Shown: positions 11,975-22,060 of the stretch, piece by piece
Position numbering within the stretch: position 1 is the stretch's first letter
Layout: each line of letters begins with the position of its first letter
Source of the DNA: Calcarisporiella thermophila CBS 279.70
Lineage: Eukaryota > Calcarisporiellomycota
DNA length: 64,000 bases
Direction: 5' to 3'
Assembly (NCBI RefSeq): GCF_041956535.1
Contig: NW_027192197.1
Span: 259,829-323,828 of the forward strand
The notes under the pieces: model-generated
Told to the model about the DNA's origin: nothing
The model's input: the letters and a program-made list of their open reading frames with translations, nothing else
Databases searched by the model: none
Made by a program: the position numbers and the translations under genes

Positions 11975-12050
11975 AATAAAATGATTATATACAAATTTTC
12001 GGTACTATCAAATACTGAATTCAAATTGTGAAGAATAGTCAGTTTATGAT
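11975..12050 (+). ncRNA. possible C/D-box snoRNA with 18S rRNA guide
   Basis: A near-consensus C box (ATGATTA, 11981-11987) is followed by GGTACTATCAAATA at 12001-12014, directly abutting CTGA at 12015-12018. The 14 nt are fully complementary to the fungal 18S segment TATTTGATAGTACC near the 5' end of 18S, from memory. The rule predicts methylation of a U in TATTT. A convincing second D box and closing stem are not seen, so the ends are approximate and it could be a shorter or degenerate snoRNA. It shares intron 1 with the snoRNA at 11737. Confidence 0.45.
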
Positions 12051-12182
12051 TCTTTATGCATTTTATGATATTAACTTTTAATCGAACCCTTATTCTAACC
12101 TCTTCTCTCCCTTGCTTATAGACATCTTATTGTCCATATATCATTGAGATGGTGAGTAATTTTTTCGCTTTATTTGCTACTT

Positions 12183-12284
12183 TCAATGGTTTTCTATGAT
12201 GTTTTTTTACCATGCTAATACTGACTTGTGGGTCATGCCCACAAAAATGGTGTCAAAATTCTCATTTTTACTGAGCGATATTGA
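12183..12284 (+). ncRNA. C/D-box snoRNA, 18S rRNA guide (snR53-like target)
   Basis: It lies in intron 2 of the host transcript. C box ATGATGT is at 12196-12202, D' box CTGA at 12221-12224, C' ATGGTGT at 12247-12253 and D box CTGA at 12271-12274. A 5-bp external stem (TCAAT at 12183, ATTGA at 12280) closes it, and a GTGGG/CCCAC hairpin fills the D'-C' spacer. The D' guide CCATGCTAATA (12210-12220) is fully complementary to the conserved 18S segment TATTAGCATGG. The five-nucleotide rule selects the A of TATTA, which should correspond to yeast 18S A796, the snR53 target. rRNA sequence and numbering are from memory. Confidence 0.7.
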
Positions 12285-12626
12285 TAATTACTTCACGATT
12301 CATTTTGTAAAAAAGCGGTAATTAACCTTTCTTTTTGCAATGCTTGTAGGGGTTGAGTCTTTGAAAACGGTCCGGGAAAGACGCTGGATCTTATACTTAT
12401 AGATCAATAAAGTTGAAGATAAAATGAATTGGAGATCAGTGTTTGTGGTTCTAACGAATTAGTCAGGTTGAAATTAAAGTTAATACAATGCGTTTGCCAA
12501 TGAAAATTATGGCTGTAAAAAATAAGATTAACCATTGATCCTGGTATTGAGCTTCGAGCGGATATAGGATCCACATCATTCCGACACCATCACTTTCCCC
12601 TCGCGGGATCCTCTCTTTCTTCTTTG

Positions 12627-14232
12627 ATGTTCACTCATTATACCATGTCCCAAAACTATGCGTGGGTGGTGTTATTTTTCGGGTGGGCTTCACTGCTAAT
12701 AATGCCAGTGATTGCTCAGGAGATTTCGGCGAGAGATCGATCCGCTGCAACTGTGATGGGTAAAACGTATGTAATGAGGGGATAAATATTCCTTTTTTTT
12801 TCTCCCCATGGACTGTGAGCCATTGAACCATCTTTTTTTATATCTACAGATTGTATGTGTTTGGTGGCAAAATATCCCCTGGGAATCTTACCGACAATGT
12901 GTTCCCAACAGCAACCAATGACCTCCTCATGCTCAATCTTGCGACCTCTTTCAATACAAGCAACGTCCCGTGGTCGAATTTGCCCAAAATTCTTCCTCAA
13001 AACGCTCCAAACGCACTTAGCGCTGTTATTTTTCAAGCGGACCAGGAAGGAAAACAGCTCGCCATCTTCGGTGGAATGAATTCAAATAAGGCTCTGCTCC
13101 CTGACCGACTCTTCCTCTTCTGGACGACCAACAACACCTGGAGTACTCCTTCCATCCCATCACCGGGGCAACGTATCATGAGCGCGTCGGCAATGGATCC
13201 CGGAGGCGAATACGTGTATTTGTACGGGGGTGCTTACCTTGCCGATAGGCAACTATACGCGAGGAATGACGGAGCAAGATTCAATCTGAAAACGAAGTCG
13301 TGGGAAAACCTCCAGACTTTGTCACCACCCGAGGCCAGAGCGGGGCATACGGCCTCGATGTTAAGTGACGGAAGATACGTGGTACTGGGGGGATACTTGC
13401 AGGCCAAAAATGAAACCGAGTTGAGCACGGCTCTCGTGCTGGATACCGTGGCCAAACGGTGGGATGTAGTGGGGTTGAATGGTCCCTTTCCCCCTTCTCG
13501 AGTAGGGCACAGCGCCGTAGTCCGTAAGTTCTTTAGAACCCCAAGTTCGATTCGTTAATGAAGCGCTAATGCTCCCATGACACTTTTTTTTCCTTCGGAC
13601 TGCTTATGCTAATGATAATGGCAGTGGATAACGATTATATTCTCATCTATGGGGGTGTACAGGCCAATGTGACTACCCTTGATGACATGTGGCTCCTCTC
13701 TCCTCAGAATTGGACATGGAGTCGGATAGCTCTCAAAGAGAATCCAGTGGGCAATCGTGCGTTTCACAATGCGGTGCTCGCCGGCACAAACATGCTCCTG
13801 ATGTTTGGCGCTAGCGATAGCCAAGAGGCTCAGATGAAGCGGGATTTGCACGTATTTGATACGAACAGGATGGAATTTGTTACCCAATACGTTCCAACCA
13901 TATCGATACCATCAGAAACGGCCTCTCAGCAAAAGAGCCCAAGCCCTGGTGCGATTGCTGGTGGCATCATTGGGACATTGGTGGTGGTGGGAGGGGGGTT
14001 GGTCGCCTTCTTTTTGATAAGACGCAGGCGAAAACAACGGGCCATTGGGCAGGGGCAGAAGGAGGAGCCGGTAATGCCTCTCTTTGGCATGGAAGACGTG
14101 GTTAAACCCGACGCCTCTCCGGATTACAAAAGCTTGGTTCCGGACGAAATCCATACATACAAGCCCCATAGTCCGATAGAGAGTTCGAAGCCCAACTTGG
14201 CAGACTTTTCAGACAAACCTCACGAATATTAA
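12627..14232 (+). CDS. kelch-repeat type I membrane protein
   Basis: Exons 12627-12766, 12850-13523 and 13625-14232 give 473 aa. The N-terminus is a secretion signal (hydrophobic WVVLFFGWASLLIMPVIA, likely cleavage near AQE). The extracellular part has kelch-type blades, visible as repeated hydrophobic-FGG/YGG units (LYVFGGK, LAIFGGM, VYLYGGA, YVVLGGY, ILIYGGV, LLMFGAS) with Gly-His-Ser/Ala motifs. A Ser/Pro linker leads to a Gly-rich transmembrane helix (AIAGGIIGTLVVVGGGLVAF) and a basic stop-transfer RRRRKQR, then a ~70-residue cytosolic tail. Similar fungal proteins are cell-surface or cell-end markers, but the role is not known. A second in-frame ATG at 12645 could also serve as start. 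Confidence 0.85.
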
Positions 14233-14653
14233 CCCCGTAAACTGGCTTTATGGAATCTCTGTATTTATACACCATCTATCATTTCCTGGTTCTCTAATTA
14301 ATCAACCGCTTTTCTTTTCTACTTGATCATTTGCATTTATTTTTTGCCTTCTCTTACGAATAATGGGATGTTGAACGGGTGACTGGGAACATCTACGTTT
14401 CTAGAGCAATAAATAAGGAGAAATAGGGGGTTGAAAAAGGAGCAAAAAAAAAAGCAATAGAAGGGGGAAGTAGGGAAAGGGGAATAGTGTCCATGACAAG
14501 AAATAGATACTCTGATAAAAATAGGGGGGGAGAGGAAACAAAGAGCTAGAGAATAAAAATAACTTAACCATTTAAATTAGGTGCAAAGTAAGATTGTTTT
14601 TTCTGAAGAGCAAATGCAATAAGCCATTCAAGGAGATAATACACAGTGGAAAA
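14233..14653. other. convergent intergenic region
   Basis: 420 bp of 3' flanking DNA between two convergent genes. The middle is A/G-rich (14420-14560) with G and A runs. No gene is seen. Confidence 0.5.
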
Positions 14654-15789
14654 TTACGAAAGAGTGTAGATGGGGTCCATTTGCAAAACATGACACTGAG
14701 GCGTTTCTGATAATGGCGGGAATGAGTAGTATCCCTGTTTTTCTTCCGCGATGTCTACCGCCAAACCGCCCGGTTTACCCGTTTGATACTCTTGCTTTCC
14801 AGCATTTTGCTTCTGGATCGGAAGGCTGTCGATGCACCGATTGCTATTAGAGCTACAGCCCTCGGAAAGATACTCGACAGAAGAATCGGGAGGCGAAGGT
14901 GGCAAGGAAAAGGGGGTGTGCGCATAAGGCGGTACGTTAAGTGAACCGTCCCAAGTCCTGGCCGTGGTAATCTCAATGACAACTTCTGTTGGACAGAGAA
15001 TAGGCGTAGTGGCCACCTCCGAGGGAGGGGGCGGAGTAGTCGTTTCCGCGACAGATGAAGTACTAGCGATGTCGGAAAAGCTTTGATAGCTTTTGCTGTG
15101 ATGAGATTGCAAGAGCGGATCCGTGCTCGAAATAGAGTTAGGTGCGGGATCAGGCGAAGGAGCGGCTGTGTCAGAATTGGAAGCGAAGGTAAGATCGGCA
15201 ATAAAGGCAAGCAAGCTGAAAAGCCCTGCCCACTCAGAGGCGAATATGCACTCGGCTCCCAAGCTTAACACTGAAATTAAAAGCAGCCCTTCGTGCACTC
15301 TCAATCCCCGCGCTGCGTCAAAATATTTCAACGCTAAGTGAGGTATGACTGAGAATATTCCCAAAAAATACGTCAGACACCATCGTGGCAATGCATCCGA
15401 GATGGGATTTGTAAAATCCACAACCAGCAGTAACCCGCAGGCACAACATAACGAAACCACGAATGAGCGCGTTCGAATGGGAATCTTGGACGTGTTCCAG
15501 ATACCGTAGCTCACAATGAATAAGATGCCCACTACAGAATGCCAAGCAGAATCATGGCGGGGCAGTGGGAAGCTTTGGGGCAAAAGAATCTGTTCATCAG
15601 GTAAGTAAAGGTGTCTTTCTAAATTTTCTCGAAATTAAAACCATATACCCAGCCCGCGCAACATAGTCCGCCCATCCCGAATAATGCGCTTCTCTCTCGC
15701 CTAATTACCGCTCTTAATACAATTGCTAACAGCCCGCATAACATTAAGATGCTCGGTACGGAAATAGAATTAGTGATTGGAGATAACAT
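14654..15789 (-). CDS. multi-pass membrane protein of unknown function
   Basis: Exons 15649-15789 and 14654-15589 join across a 59-nt phase-0 intron to give 358 aa. The first ~175 residues hold about five or six hydrophobic helices (for example VVGILFIVSYGIW, VVSLCCACGLLLVVDF, GLFSLLAFIADLTF). The last ~180 residues are a Ser/Pro/Thr-rich hydrophilic tail. The first exon, starting MLSPITNSISVPSILMLCG, adds one more helix. The arrangement recalls the N-terminal membrane part of fungal vacuolar transporters or sensors, but I cannot name a family. Confidence 0.7.
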
Positions 15790-16286
15790 TAGAGCTCATG
15801 AAAACGCGAAAAAAAAAATCAAACGAGCGTGCCTAAATGGCTCTAGTAATTTGGATAATTTCCTCGCATAATGACGATAATGAAAAAAAAAAAAATCTAA
15901 GGCAAAAAAAAATAGCGCTGTTCAACAATATTATCCAAGAAAGAAAAAAAAACAATGCACTTCTAGCAAGTATTCAAAGGATAAAGGAATGGAAATGGGT
16001 AGTAAGGAGAGGAATGAAGACCAATGTTGCCCCGCTAATCTCGAGATTTAAAATAAAACTAATAAAAGTTTCCGAGCTTGGACGCGAGATTAACCGAAAA
16101 AATTGAAACGATACGTCAATTTTACACCCCTAACCCCCCATCCACACCCGACTACCGAATCTAAGCCGGGTGTTGGGAACACTCTAAATCTACTTTAAAC
16201 CCCATCCAAAAATTATAGATGACACAAGGTCCCAATTCTATATTCAGTATATTAGAAGTCATTATTCCAAACAATACATTAACCAA
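15790..16286. other. intergenic region
   Basis: About 500 bp upstream of the multi-pass protein and downstream of TOE1. It has long A runs. A small inverted repeat (ACACCCG at 16144-16150 and CGGGTGT at 16167-16173) could form a hairpin. The 89-codon frame at 15837-16106 is Lys/Asn-rich and not convincing. Confidence 0.45.
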
Positions 16287-17900
16287 CTAGTGCATATTAT
16301 CTTCATGCCATAGGGCGTCTATTCTTTTCATGCGATCTTCATGCCCCTTGCTTGTCTTTGCAAAGGCACTCTTTGCCACACGTAGCGGAAATGACTTTCC
16401 AATCAAATAGAGCAGATTTCGATGGTCGTGCAATATGGTATCTTCATTATAGGTGAGCAATTGATGCGCAAAAACGAAGCCTGTCATATAGGAGTCCATA
16501 TGGGCGGAGTGGTATGAGGAGGAGGTAGCGGTGGAAACGAAAGAGGGCATGGGGAGAGTGGTTGGAGATAGCGATGGGCAAGGAGAGACTACTGATTCAA
16601 TTGGAAGTGATTTGGCTTGCTCGCCTAGTAAGATTGGCTCGTGATTGGAAGGGCTCTGCTTTGAGCGTTTCTTATGAGCGCGCTCTTTTTCCTCCTCGTT
16701 GAGGATGAGGTCGAGGTCGTGAGATTTCCCGCACTGGAATCCTTGGCTGCAAAACCCATGATACTACACTTGAATTTAGAATAGGTCATTGAAAAATGGA
16801 AGGGTCTAATTCCAACTCACCGCATATTGCACACAATAAGGTTTATTATTGTCAGGTGGGTTTCTTTTTTTTCGCTTCTTTCCATCCAAGCTGCTCGCTT
16901 CGACTGCGCTCTGGCTCTTTATCTCCACAGGGGGCGCTGTCAATCTCTCACACACCTCCAGATGCAATGTTTTACTCTGCCCTCCCTCCTTGCTTTCGTC
17001 TCTCACATGCACTCTTTCATACTTGCGGAATAAATACGCCAGGAATGAAGCTCGCTCACGTGTCACATAGTCTGCGACGTATTTTGTGTCATAGATGCCA
17101 GCTGGAAACATGTCATTTAGGTCTGCGATAAAGATATTGAGTTCGGTGGGGAGTTCGGCATGAAAGCTGTGATAAAGATAGATAAGGTCGAGGAGGCCAT
17201 TGTGTATAGCGACAGGAATCCGAAGTTTGAGGAGATGCCCAAAGAGCGCACGCATTAGATTATTTGTACTTCCAAAACTAGATAACTGGATAGGCATTGG
17301 GTTGAATTGATCTAGATGGATATGGATTATAGTAACATGGAAGCGGGTTAAAACATACCTTGTCTTCCCCGGGGGTATACATGATTCCCTCTCGATACTG
17401 CCGATTGAAATCGAATCCGCTTTCTGCGAGAAAGCTTAAACTCTTAGAACTCACTTGGTGATCATCCTATGTCAACAGTAGGTTATGCAACCCAGGATTG
17501 GTACCACTAGAGCAAAGAGAAAATGGCCCACCTCTCGCAGCAGCAAAAAGTTAAAGTTATGCACGATATAATTCGTTTGATCTCGACCATTTTCAGAACC
17601 ATGCTCAAACGTGGTAATACCAAGCGCAACGAGCGCGTGAGTTAAAGCGACCTTTCTAAGGCTTTTGTATCGATCTTCAATATTTCTAGGGGCATAATTT
17701 ATCCACTGATCCAATACAACGAAATTTATAAATTCAAAAACTTACCCAGCCCGCGTGTCAAATCCACTTCCTCCCAATCCAGTGAATTCTGTGTCTAGCG
17801 CTACAAACGAAGCCCGAGAGAGAATGTCTTTGATTAATGGGAAGAGCGATGCAAAATTTCCGCGCGTAACCTCCGTATACTTGTTGATGTAGGATGTCAT
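16287..17900 (-). CDS. TOE1: TOE1-like DEDD deadenylase with CCCH finger
   Basis: A CAF1-type 3'-exonuclease that trims oligo(A) tails, in animals mainly from snRNAs in Cajal bodies. Five exons (17746-17900, 17532-17685, 17359-17466, 16821-17285, 16287-16763) give 452 aa. The DEDD motifs are visible: FVALDTEFTGLG, IHNGLLDLIYLYHSF and AGIYDTKYVADY. The splice at 16764-16820 rebuilds a C-x8-C-x5-C-x3-H zinc finger ending CGKSHDLDLIL, and the C-terminus carries the TOE1 hallmark DSYMTGFVFAH. Domain order matches animal TOE1. The start is set at 17900: the frame is open further upstream but has no ATG before a stop. It is divergent from LSM5, only 116 bp away. Confidence 0.88.
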
Positions 17901-18016
17901 TGATGGAACGAATTTCTTGCCACCAATGCTGTTTTCATTTTGGCTCTGGCGGCTTAGATTCTTCAATTTTTCAAAATCCAAAGCAAGTGGTGCTCATTTA
18001 CACTACCAACGCGAAT
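17901..18016. promoter_or_regulatory. short bidirectional promoter between TOE1 and LSM5
   Basis: Only 116 bp separate the two start codons, so the genes must share promoter DNA. Both products act on RNA, one in deadenylation and one in mRNA decay and U6 function, which makes joint expression plausible. No TATA box is seen. Function is inferred from layout. Confidence 0.5.
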
Positions 18017-18495
18017 ATGGCGACATCCCAACTGCTACCCCTAGGTAATACACGTGTGCTCTCCTCTAGCTCTCCTTCTGTTTGTGTATTTGCCTTATTA
18101 CCGTACTAACACCTTCTTTCAATGTTTTAGAGCTCATCGATAAATGCATCGGCTCACGGATCTGGGTAATTATGAAAACAGACCGCGAAATCACCGGGAA
18201 ACTACTTGGGTTTGATGACTACGTGAACATGGTGCTTGAGGATGTGACAGAGTAGTAAGTGATTAATTTCTTCTGCATTTGTCTCTGTTTTGAATTCATT
18301 GACCATCTTGCAATCTGCTCTCATTTACAGCGAGAATACTCCCGAGGGCCGAAAATCGACCAAAGTGAGTCAGATTTTGTTGAATGGAAACAACATATGC
18401 ATGGTAAGTTTTGGAGCTACATTGACCAGAAAAGTCCTACCATTGACTCTATATTCTTTCAGCTCATTCCTGGAGGCGAAGGACCTGAAAGCTAA
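18017..18495 (+). CDS. LSM5: U6 snRNA-associated Sm-like protein LSm5
   Basis: A subunit of the Lsm1-7 (mRNA decay, cytoplasm) and Lsm2-8 (U6 snRNA, nucleus) rings. Exons 18017-18044, 18131-18254, 18331-18403 and 18463-18495 give exactly 85 aa, the usual length. Sm1 reads [20 protein letters not shown]...[16 protein letters not shown] and Sm2 reads [19 protein letters not shown], with the conserved Asp-Tyr-x-Asn and Asn-Gly-x-Asn RNA-binding positions. All splice sites are canonical with introns of 59-86 nt. Confidence 0.96.
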
Positions 18496-18662
18496 ACGAT
18501 TTAAAATAATATTGATTTGGTTTGCGGACTCTCCCTATTGCTGTATTTTCCCTTGCTCCCACTCGTCCTCCATACTTTTTTGTTAATATTCTTTATCTTT
18601 TATCCCTCTTCAATAAACCGGATTTTCGATCATATTGAGGCTGGAGAGAAAGGCCCCTTCGG

Positions 18663-18682
18663 CCCCTCTTGTCCAAGAGGGG
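18663..18682. repeat. perfect 9-bp GC-rich inverted repeat
   Basis: CCCCTCTTG and CAAGAGGGG are separated by two bases. A partial second inverted repeat (GGCC...GGCC) overlaps its left side. It lies 170 bp after the LSM5 stop codon and could be a structured 3' UTR element or an end-of-transcript hairpin. Function unknown. Confidence 0.5.
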
Positions 18683-19828
18683 ATACCCTCAACAGTTAAA
18701 TAGAAATAGAGCACAATCCATTTCCTAGTTCCATATGAAAGTCATAGAAAAGCCGGAGGAAGAGTCTGTATAGAAATACCCCTGTAAAAGGCAGTCTCAG
18801 TGCTGCAAGTGTGCTGGATAGGTGAGAAATCGACCAAGCTCGACGGAAATTCCAAAATATGTAAAATCCACCCATCTCAAATATCTCCAACCGCGAACGC
18901 TACTTTCATGGGGATATTGAAAATGAGGGCACATGATTTTACATTAGAGTGCTGGTCCGCCCGCAATCCACATTTATTTTTTTTTCCCTCCAGATACGGT
19001 CAGTTATTCGCGTTGGAGGTTGGACACTAGATGATGGTGCGCTTACGAGACGATAAATTAGCCGAACCTGGTAGAGTGAGACGCTCAGCGTGACACTCTG
19101 CCCCGCTGTACAGCAGAGGCTATGGGAGGGCTGGATATTTGCTTGTGCGCTGTCGGCGCTTCATTAAGACGTAAAGCTCAGTCTTGGACTGTATTTTTGT
19201 GGCTTTGAGCCTTCGCAAAAGCTTTGGGTTTCCAGAGCCCATCTTTCGAGAAGGCTGTATAATATTATGCTGCACATAGGTGTGCGTGAATGAGAATCAG
19301 GTCATCGTGGAATGAGCGAGGTATCAGACCAATCACGGCTTATCATCTCGAAATTGATAACCTTAGTTCCAGGTTGTGTGAGAGCGAGTCCTGGGGCTAG
19401 CTTCAAGCCGGTCATCTGTTTCATTCAAAACAGCCATGGGAACTTTTTGAGCGGAGCATTCCAGCAGGTTTGCTGCTGCTGCTTGCCCTCGAAGCACAAA
19501 GTGCTCCCCCTTCTCCCCTCTCCCCTCCCGCATGCAGCTTTACAGCGCAGCTCCCGCCGAGATCAAAGGCGGCGCTACTCAGCGCATGTGACAGTCACTC
19601 TAGAGCATATCCGGCTTCTCCCATTGCGGGCGGATCTTCGCAAGCTCGGTTCCCCAGCCGCGCGGAAAACTTTCCTTTAATTGCTGACGGGGGTTACAAG
19701 CCAGAGGAAAATGGGATGCACCGCTCCATATTAGTCATACAACTTGTTTAAGACATGCCAATTGATTCTTATTTTAATTAAGGAATAGGCACCGCGTGAC
19801 CTTGATTTCTGGGCGGATCCAATTGGGT

Positions 19829-19875
19829 GATAATGTTAATGATAATTTTTTTACGACATTTTATCTCATCTTATC
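19829..19875. promoter_or_regulatory. cluster of four GATAA sites upstream of the GATA factor
   Basis: GATAA occurs at 19829 and 19841 on the plus strand, and TTATC at 19861 and 19871 (minus-strand AGATAA and GGATAAG). Four sites in 47 bp, about 330-370 bp before a GATA-factor start codon, suggest autoregulation or cross-regulation by GATA proteins. This is inference from motif density only. Confidence 0.4.
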
Positions 19876-20201
19876 CTCGTCGTGGTTCCTGCGCTTGGCC
19901 CCTGATATCTGTTTTCCGTGGTTGCTCTGCGTTTCTATTTTTTTGGTCCGGAAGTCCATCCCCCTTTTCTCTCCATCGCTCTCTTGGCCATCTCCCCCCT
20001 CTCTCCCCCTCACTGCTCTGCATTCTTCAGCACTCCAAGTACTGGAACTGCCTCCAACTCTTGGCCCAAAATAAGCTGGCCTCAATGAATTCGTGTCCCT
20101 CTGCAGCTCACAAGAAAACGCCTGCCGCTTCACTCACGCCCACACTCACACTCGCACTTTACCACATCGAATCGCCCACTTGCATCCTCATCTGAAAGCA
20201 C

Positions 20202-20963
20202 ATGGACAGTCGCGGAAAAGAAATTTACCCGTCCCCAACTCTAACCGAGCAGCCCCTCAGCCCTCCTCATCCGGCGCTGTTGCCTGCGTCCAAAGCCGGT
20301 AAACCCGCCACAGTTTGCACCAACTGTGGCACTGATAGCACGCCATTATGGCGTCGTTCCCCGTCGGGCGAAACCATCTGTAACGCCTGCGGGCTGTACT
20401 TCCGAGCACGAAAGAAGCACCGGCCTCCCTGCCTCAAGCGCCACTCCCACCTCCCTGCGCCAGTTGCCGCCTCTGCCAGGCCAAATGATGCAGTGGCGGA
20501 AAGTGAAGCGGCGGCGTCGGAAGAGCTCACGACATGCTCCAACTGCGGAACTAGCACAACCCCACTTTGGAGACGAGATAACCAAGCAAGACTGATCTGC
20601 AATGCTTGTGGCCTCTACTTCAAACTCCATGGCGCTCACCGACCCGTGTCGATGAAGCGAACCGTGATCCGAAGGAGAAAGCGAATCTCTAACTCCTCCA
20701 GCCCCACTCTTCCACTGAAACCCACCACCTTCCAGAGGATCGCCCCGTCCCCCGACATAAAATGCACAAAAAAAGTGAGCATCTCGTCACTCTTAAACCC
20801 CCTGCTAACCACCCCGCCGACTTCGCCTGTGAGCGGTGGAGAAGACATGCATGGGGAGCCGTATGCAAGCCCCGTCGGCTTGATGACGTTGCCTCCGCTG
20901 ATGCCTAATAATAGGCTAATGGGTACCGCGCTGCCATCCCTGCGCAGTTATATAAGAAATTAA
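20202..20963 (+). CDS. double-GATA zinc-finger repressor, SREA/Fep1/URBS1-like
   Basis: A 253-aa intronless protein. In the SREA/Fep1 family such factors repress siderophore and iron-uptake genes when iron is plentiful. Finger 1 is CTNCGTDSTPLWRRSP...ICNACG at about residues 39-63; finger 2 is CSNCGTSTTPLWRRDN...ICNACG at about 112-136, followed by the typical KLHGAHRPVSMKR and a basic RRRKR block. Finger sequences match the iron-regulator subgroup rather than nitrogen (AreA) or light (WC) GATA factors. The linker between fingers has a single Cys; the usual four-Cys iron-sensing region is missing. The protein is also much shorter than SREA (about 550 aa). The subgroup call is inference from finger similarity. 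Confidence 0.82.
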   Translation: MDSRGKEIYPSPTLTEQPLSPPHPALLPASKAGKPATVCTNCGTDSTPLWRRSPSGETICNACGLYFRARKKHRPPCLKRHSHLPAPVAASARPNDAVAESEAAASEELTTCSNCGTSTTPLWRRDNQARLICNACGLYFKLHGAHRPVSMKRTVIRRRKRISNSSSPTLPLKPTTFQRIAPSPDIKCTKKVSISSLLNPLLTTPPTSPVSGGEDMHGEPYASPVGLMTLPPLMPNNRLMGTALPSLRSYIRN

Positions 20964-21175
20964 GCCTCATGAAGAGGACAAACATGTTTATAAACGCCTG
21001 TATTAAGTTATCCATATATATAATGCCGATAGCTATGGTTTATATCGAAGTATGTTGGTCGAACGCTGTTTTTTTTTTAGCGAATAGATTTGCTTAAGTT
21101 TATAATGTTAAGGAATAACACATGGTATAGTGCAGAAATAAAACACACGGAAGAATCCAAAGGAAGCGCAAGATG

Positions 21176-22060
21176 TTACAAGAAGAGTGCATTTACAATG
21201 AAAAAAATAAATAAAAATGGCATTGTAAAACGAGCCAACCCTGAGTCCATGGCATCGGCCGAGTTACTTTGTAAAACATATCTTCCTGTCGCCTGAGGCA
21301 TCATTGTATTCCTCGAATCCACCACCGTTTGCATTACTACAACGACCGGGTTGGTGTCCTGCATGGGCATGGGGCTCGGAGTCTGCGGGGGAGAAGCTAC
21401 AGTGGTAGTAGCAAACACGACGGGGCGGGATGGAGAGGGTGACGTAGAAGAAATGCTAATGGTGGTTTGTGGAAAAGAGGAGCTTGTGCCCTGAGAGGAG
21501 GTTGAACTTTGGGCAGAGGAAGTATTTGATTTTCGCAGATAATTGATTCTGGCCCTATATTTGTGAGTTTGCACAGGCCATAAGTCCTCCGTGGTTCTAT
21601 TGGGCGCTAGCTCGATGCTGATCCCTTCCGGGTCGATATGCTTCGGTCTTCGATAACTATCCAGCCTAATAGTTTGGGTGTCGTCATAGTCGTCCTCTAT
21701 CTCCTCCTGTAGCGGAGAGTCCATCTCCTCTTGCTGGACTAGCTTAACGTTGAGCGGGTATTGGCTTGTCGTGGGTTTTGGTTCTTGTTTCTCTCGCAGC
21801 TTAACTACGATGCTTGGTTTTGCTAGGGTGGGCATATGGTTGAATATGGAAAACAGACTCTCTTGATCCATCTCAGTTGGAAGTACCCCTATAGATGGCT
21901 CTCGTGCAAGGCCTATCAATGGATTTATTATTCTAGTGCATTATATTCCCACAGTAGCTTGAAATTTACCTCGGAAATCATTTGGACGCTCGGCAAGGAT
22001 AAAGCAGTCGACTCTGATAATGGCATAGAATAGCGCAAGAAAACATAGTTTCTCCCTCAT
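21176..22060 (-). CDS. secreted Ser/Thr-rich protein, probably GPI-anchored
   Basis: Exons 21970-22060 and 21176-21912 join across a 57-nt phase-1 intron to give 275 aa. The N-terminus is a signal peptide (MREKLCFLALFYAIIRVDCF). The middle is hydrophilic and acidic, followed by a Ser/Thr/Pro-rich stretch that should be heavily O-mannosylated. The protein ends in a hydrophobic tail (FTMPFLFIFFIVNALFL) preceded by small residues, the standard GPI-attachment layout. No enzymatic domain is seen, so a cell-wall or surface protein is likely. Acceptor choice at 21913 was fixed by reading frame; an alternative acceptor upstream gives a stop. Confidence 0.65.

Larger units (their letters stand above)
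11672..12430 (+). ncRNA. spliced non-coding snoRNA host transcript
   Basis: Exon 1 ends at 11699 (start estimated from the TATA box), exon 2 is 12122-12151 (30 nt), and exon 3 runs from 12350 to just beyond AATAAA at 12406-12411. The splice sites are canonical: GTAAGT and ...TATAG, then GTGAGT and ...TTGTAG, with a TTCTAAC branch motif before the first acceptor. The exons have no useful coding potential. The introns are 422 and 198 nt, far above the 55-100 nt norm of the window, and both contain C/D-box candidates with rRNA-complementary guides. This is the typical layout of a fungal snoRNA host gene. Transcription start and exon ends are estimates. Confidence 0.62.
18496..20201. other. long gene-free region upstream of the GATA factor
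   Basis: About 1.7 kb with no convincing gene; open frames are Ser/Pro/Leu-rich and lack domains. It begins with the LSM5 3' UTR and includes a strong hairpin (18663-18682) and a cluster of GATA sites (19829-19875). The last 250 bp are pyrimidine-rich, as in a fungal promoter. Confidence 0.5.

Noticed and set aside
12060-12110. Minus-strand GGGTTCGATT resembling a tRNA B box
   Set aside because: No A box at the proper distance and no acceptor stem; it is intron sequence of the host transcript.
19031-19105. AGATGATGG followed by GCGCTTACGA, recalling U14 snoRNA
   Set aside because: No D box in the right place and the U14 rRNA-complementary regions are not present.
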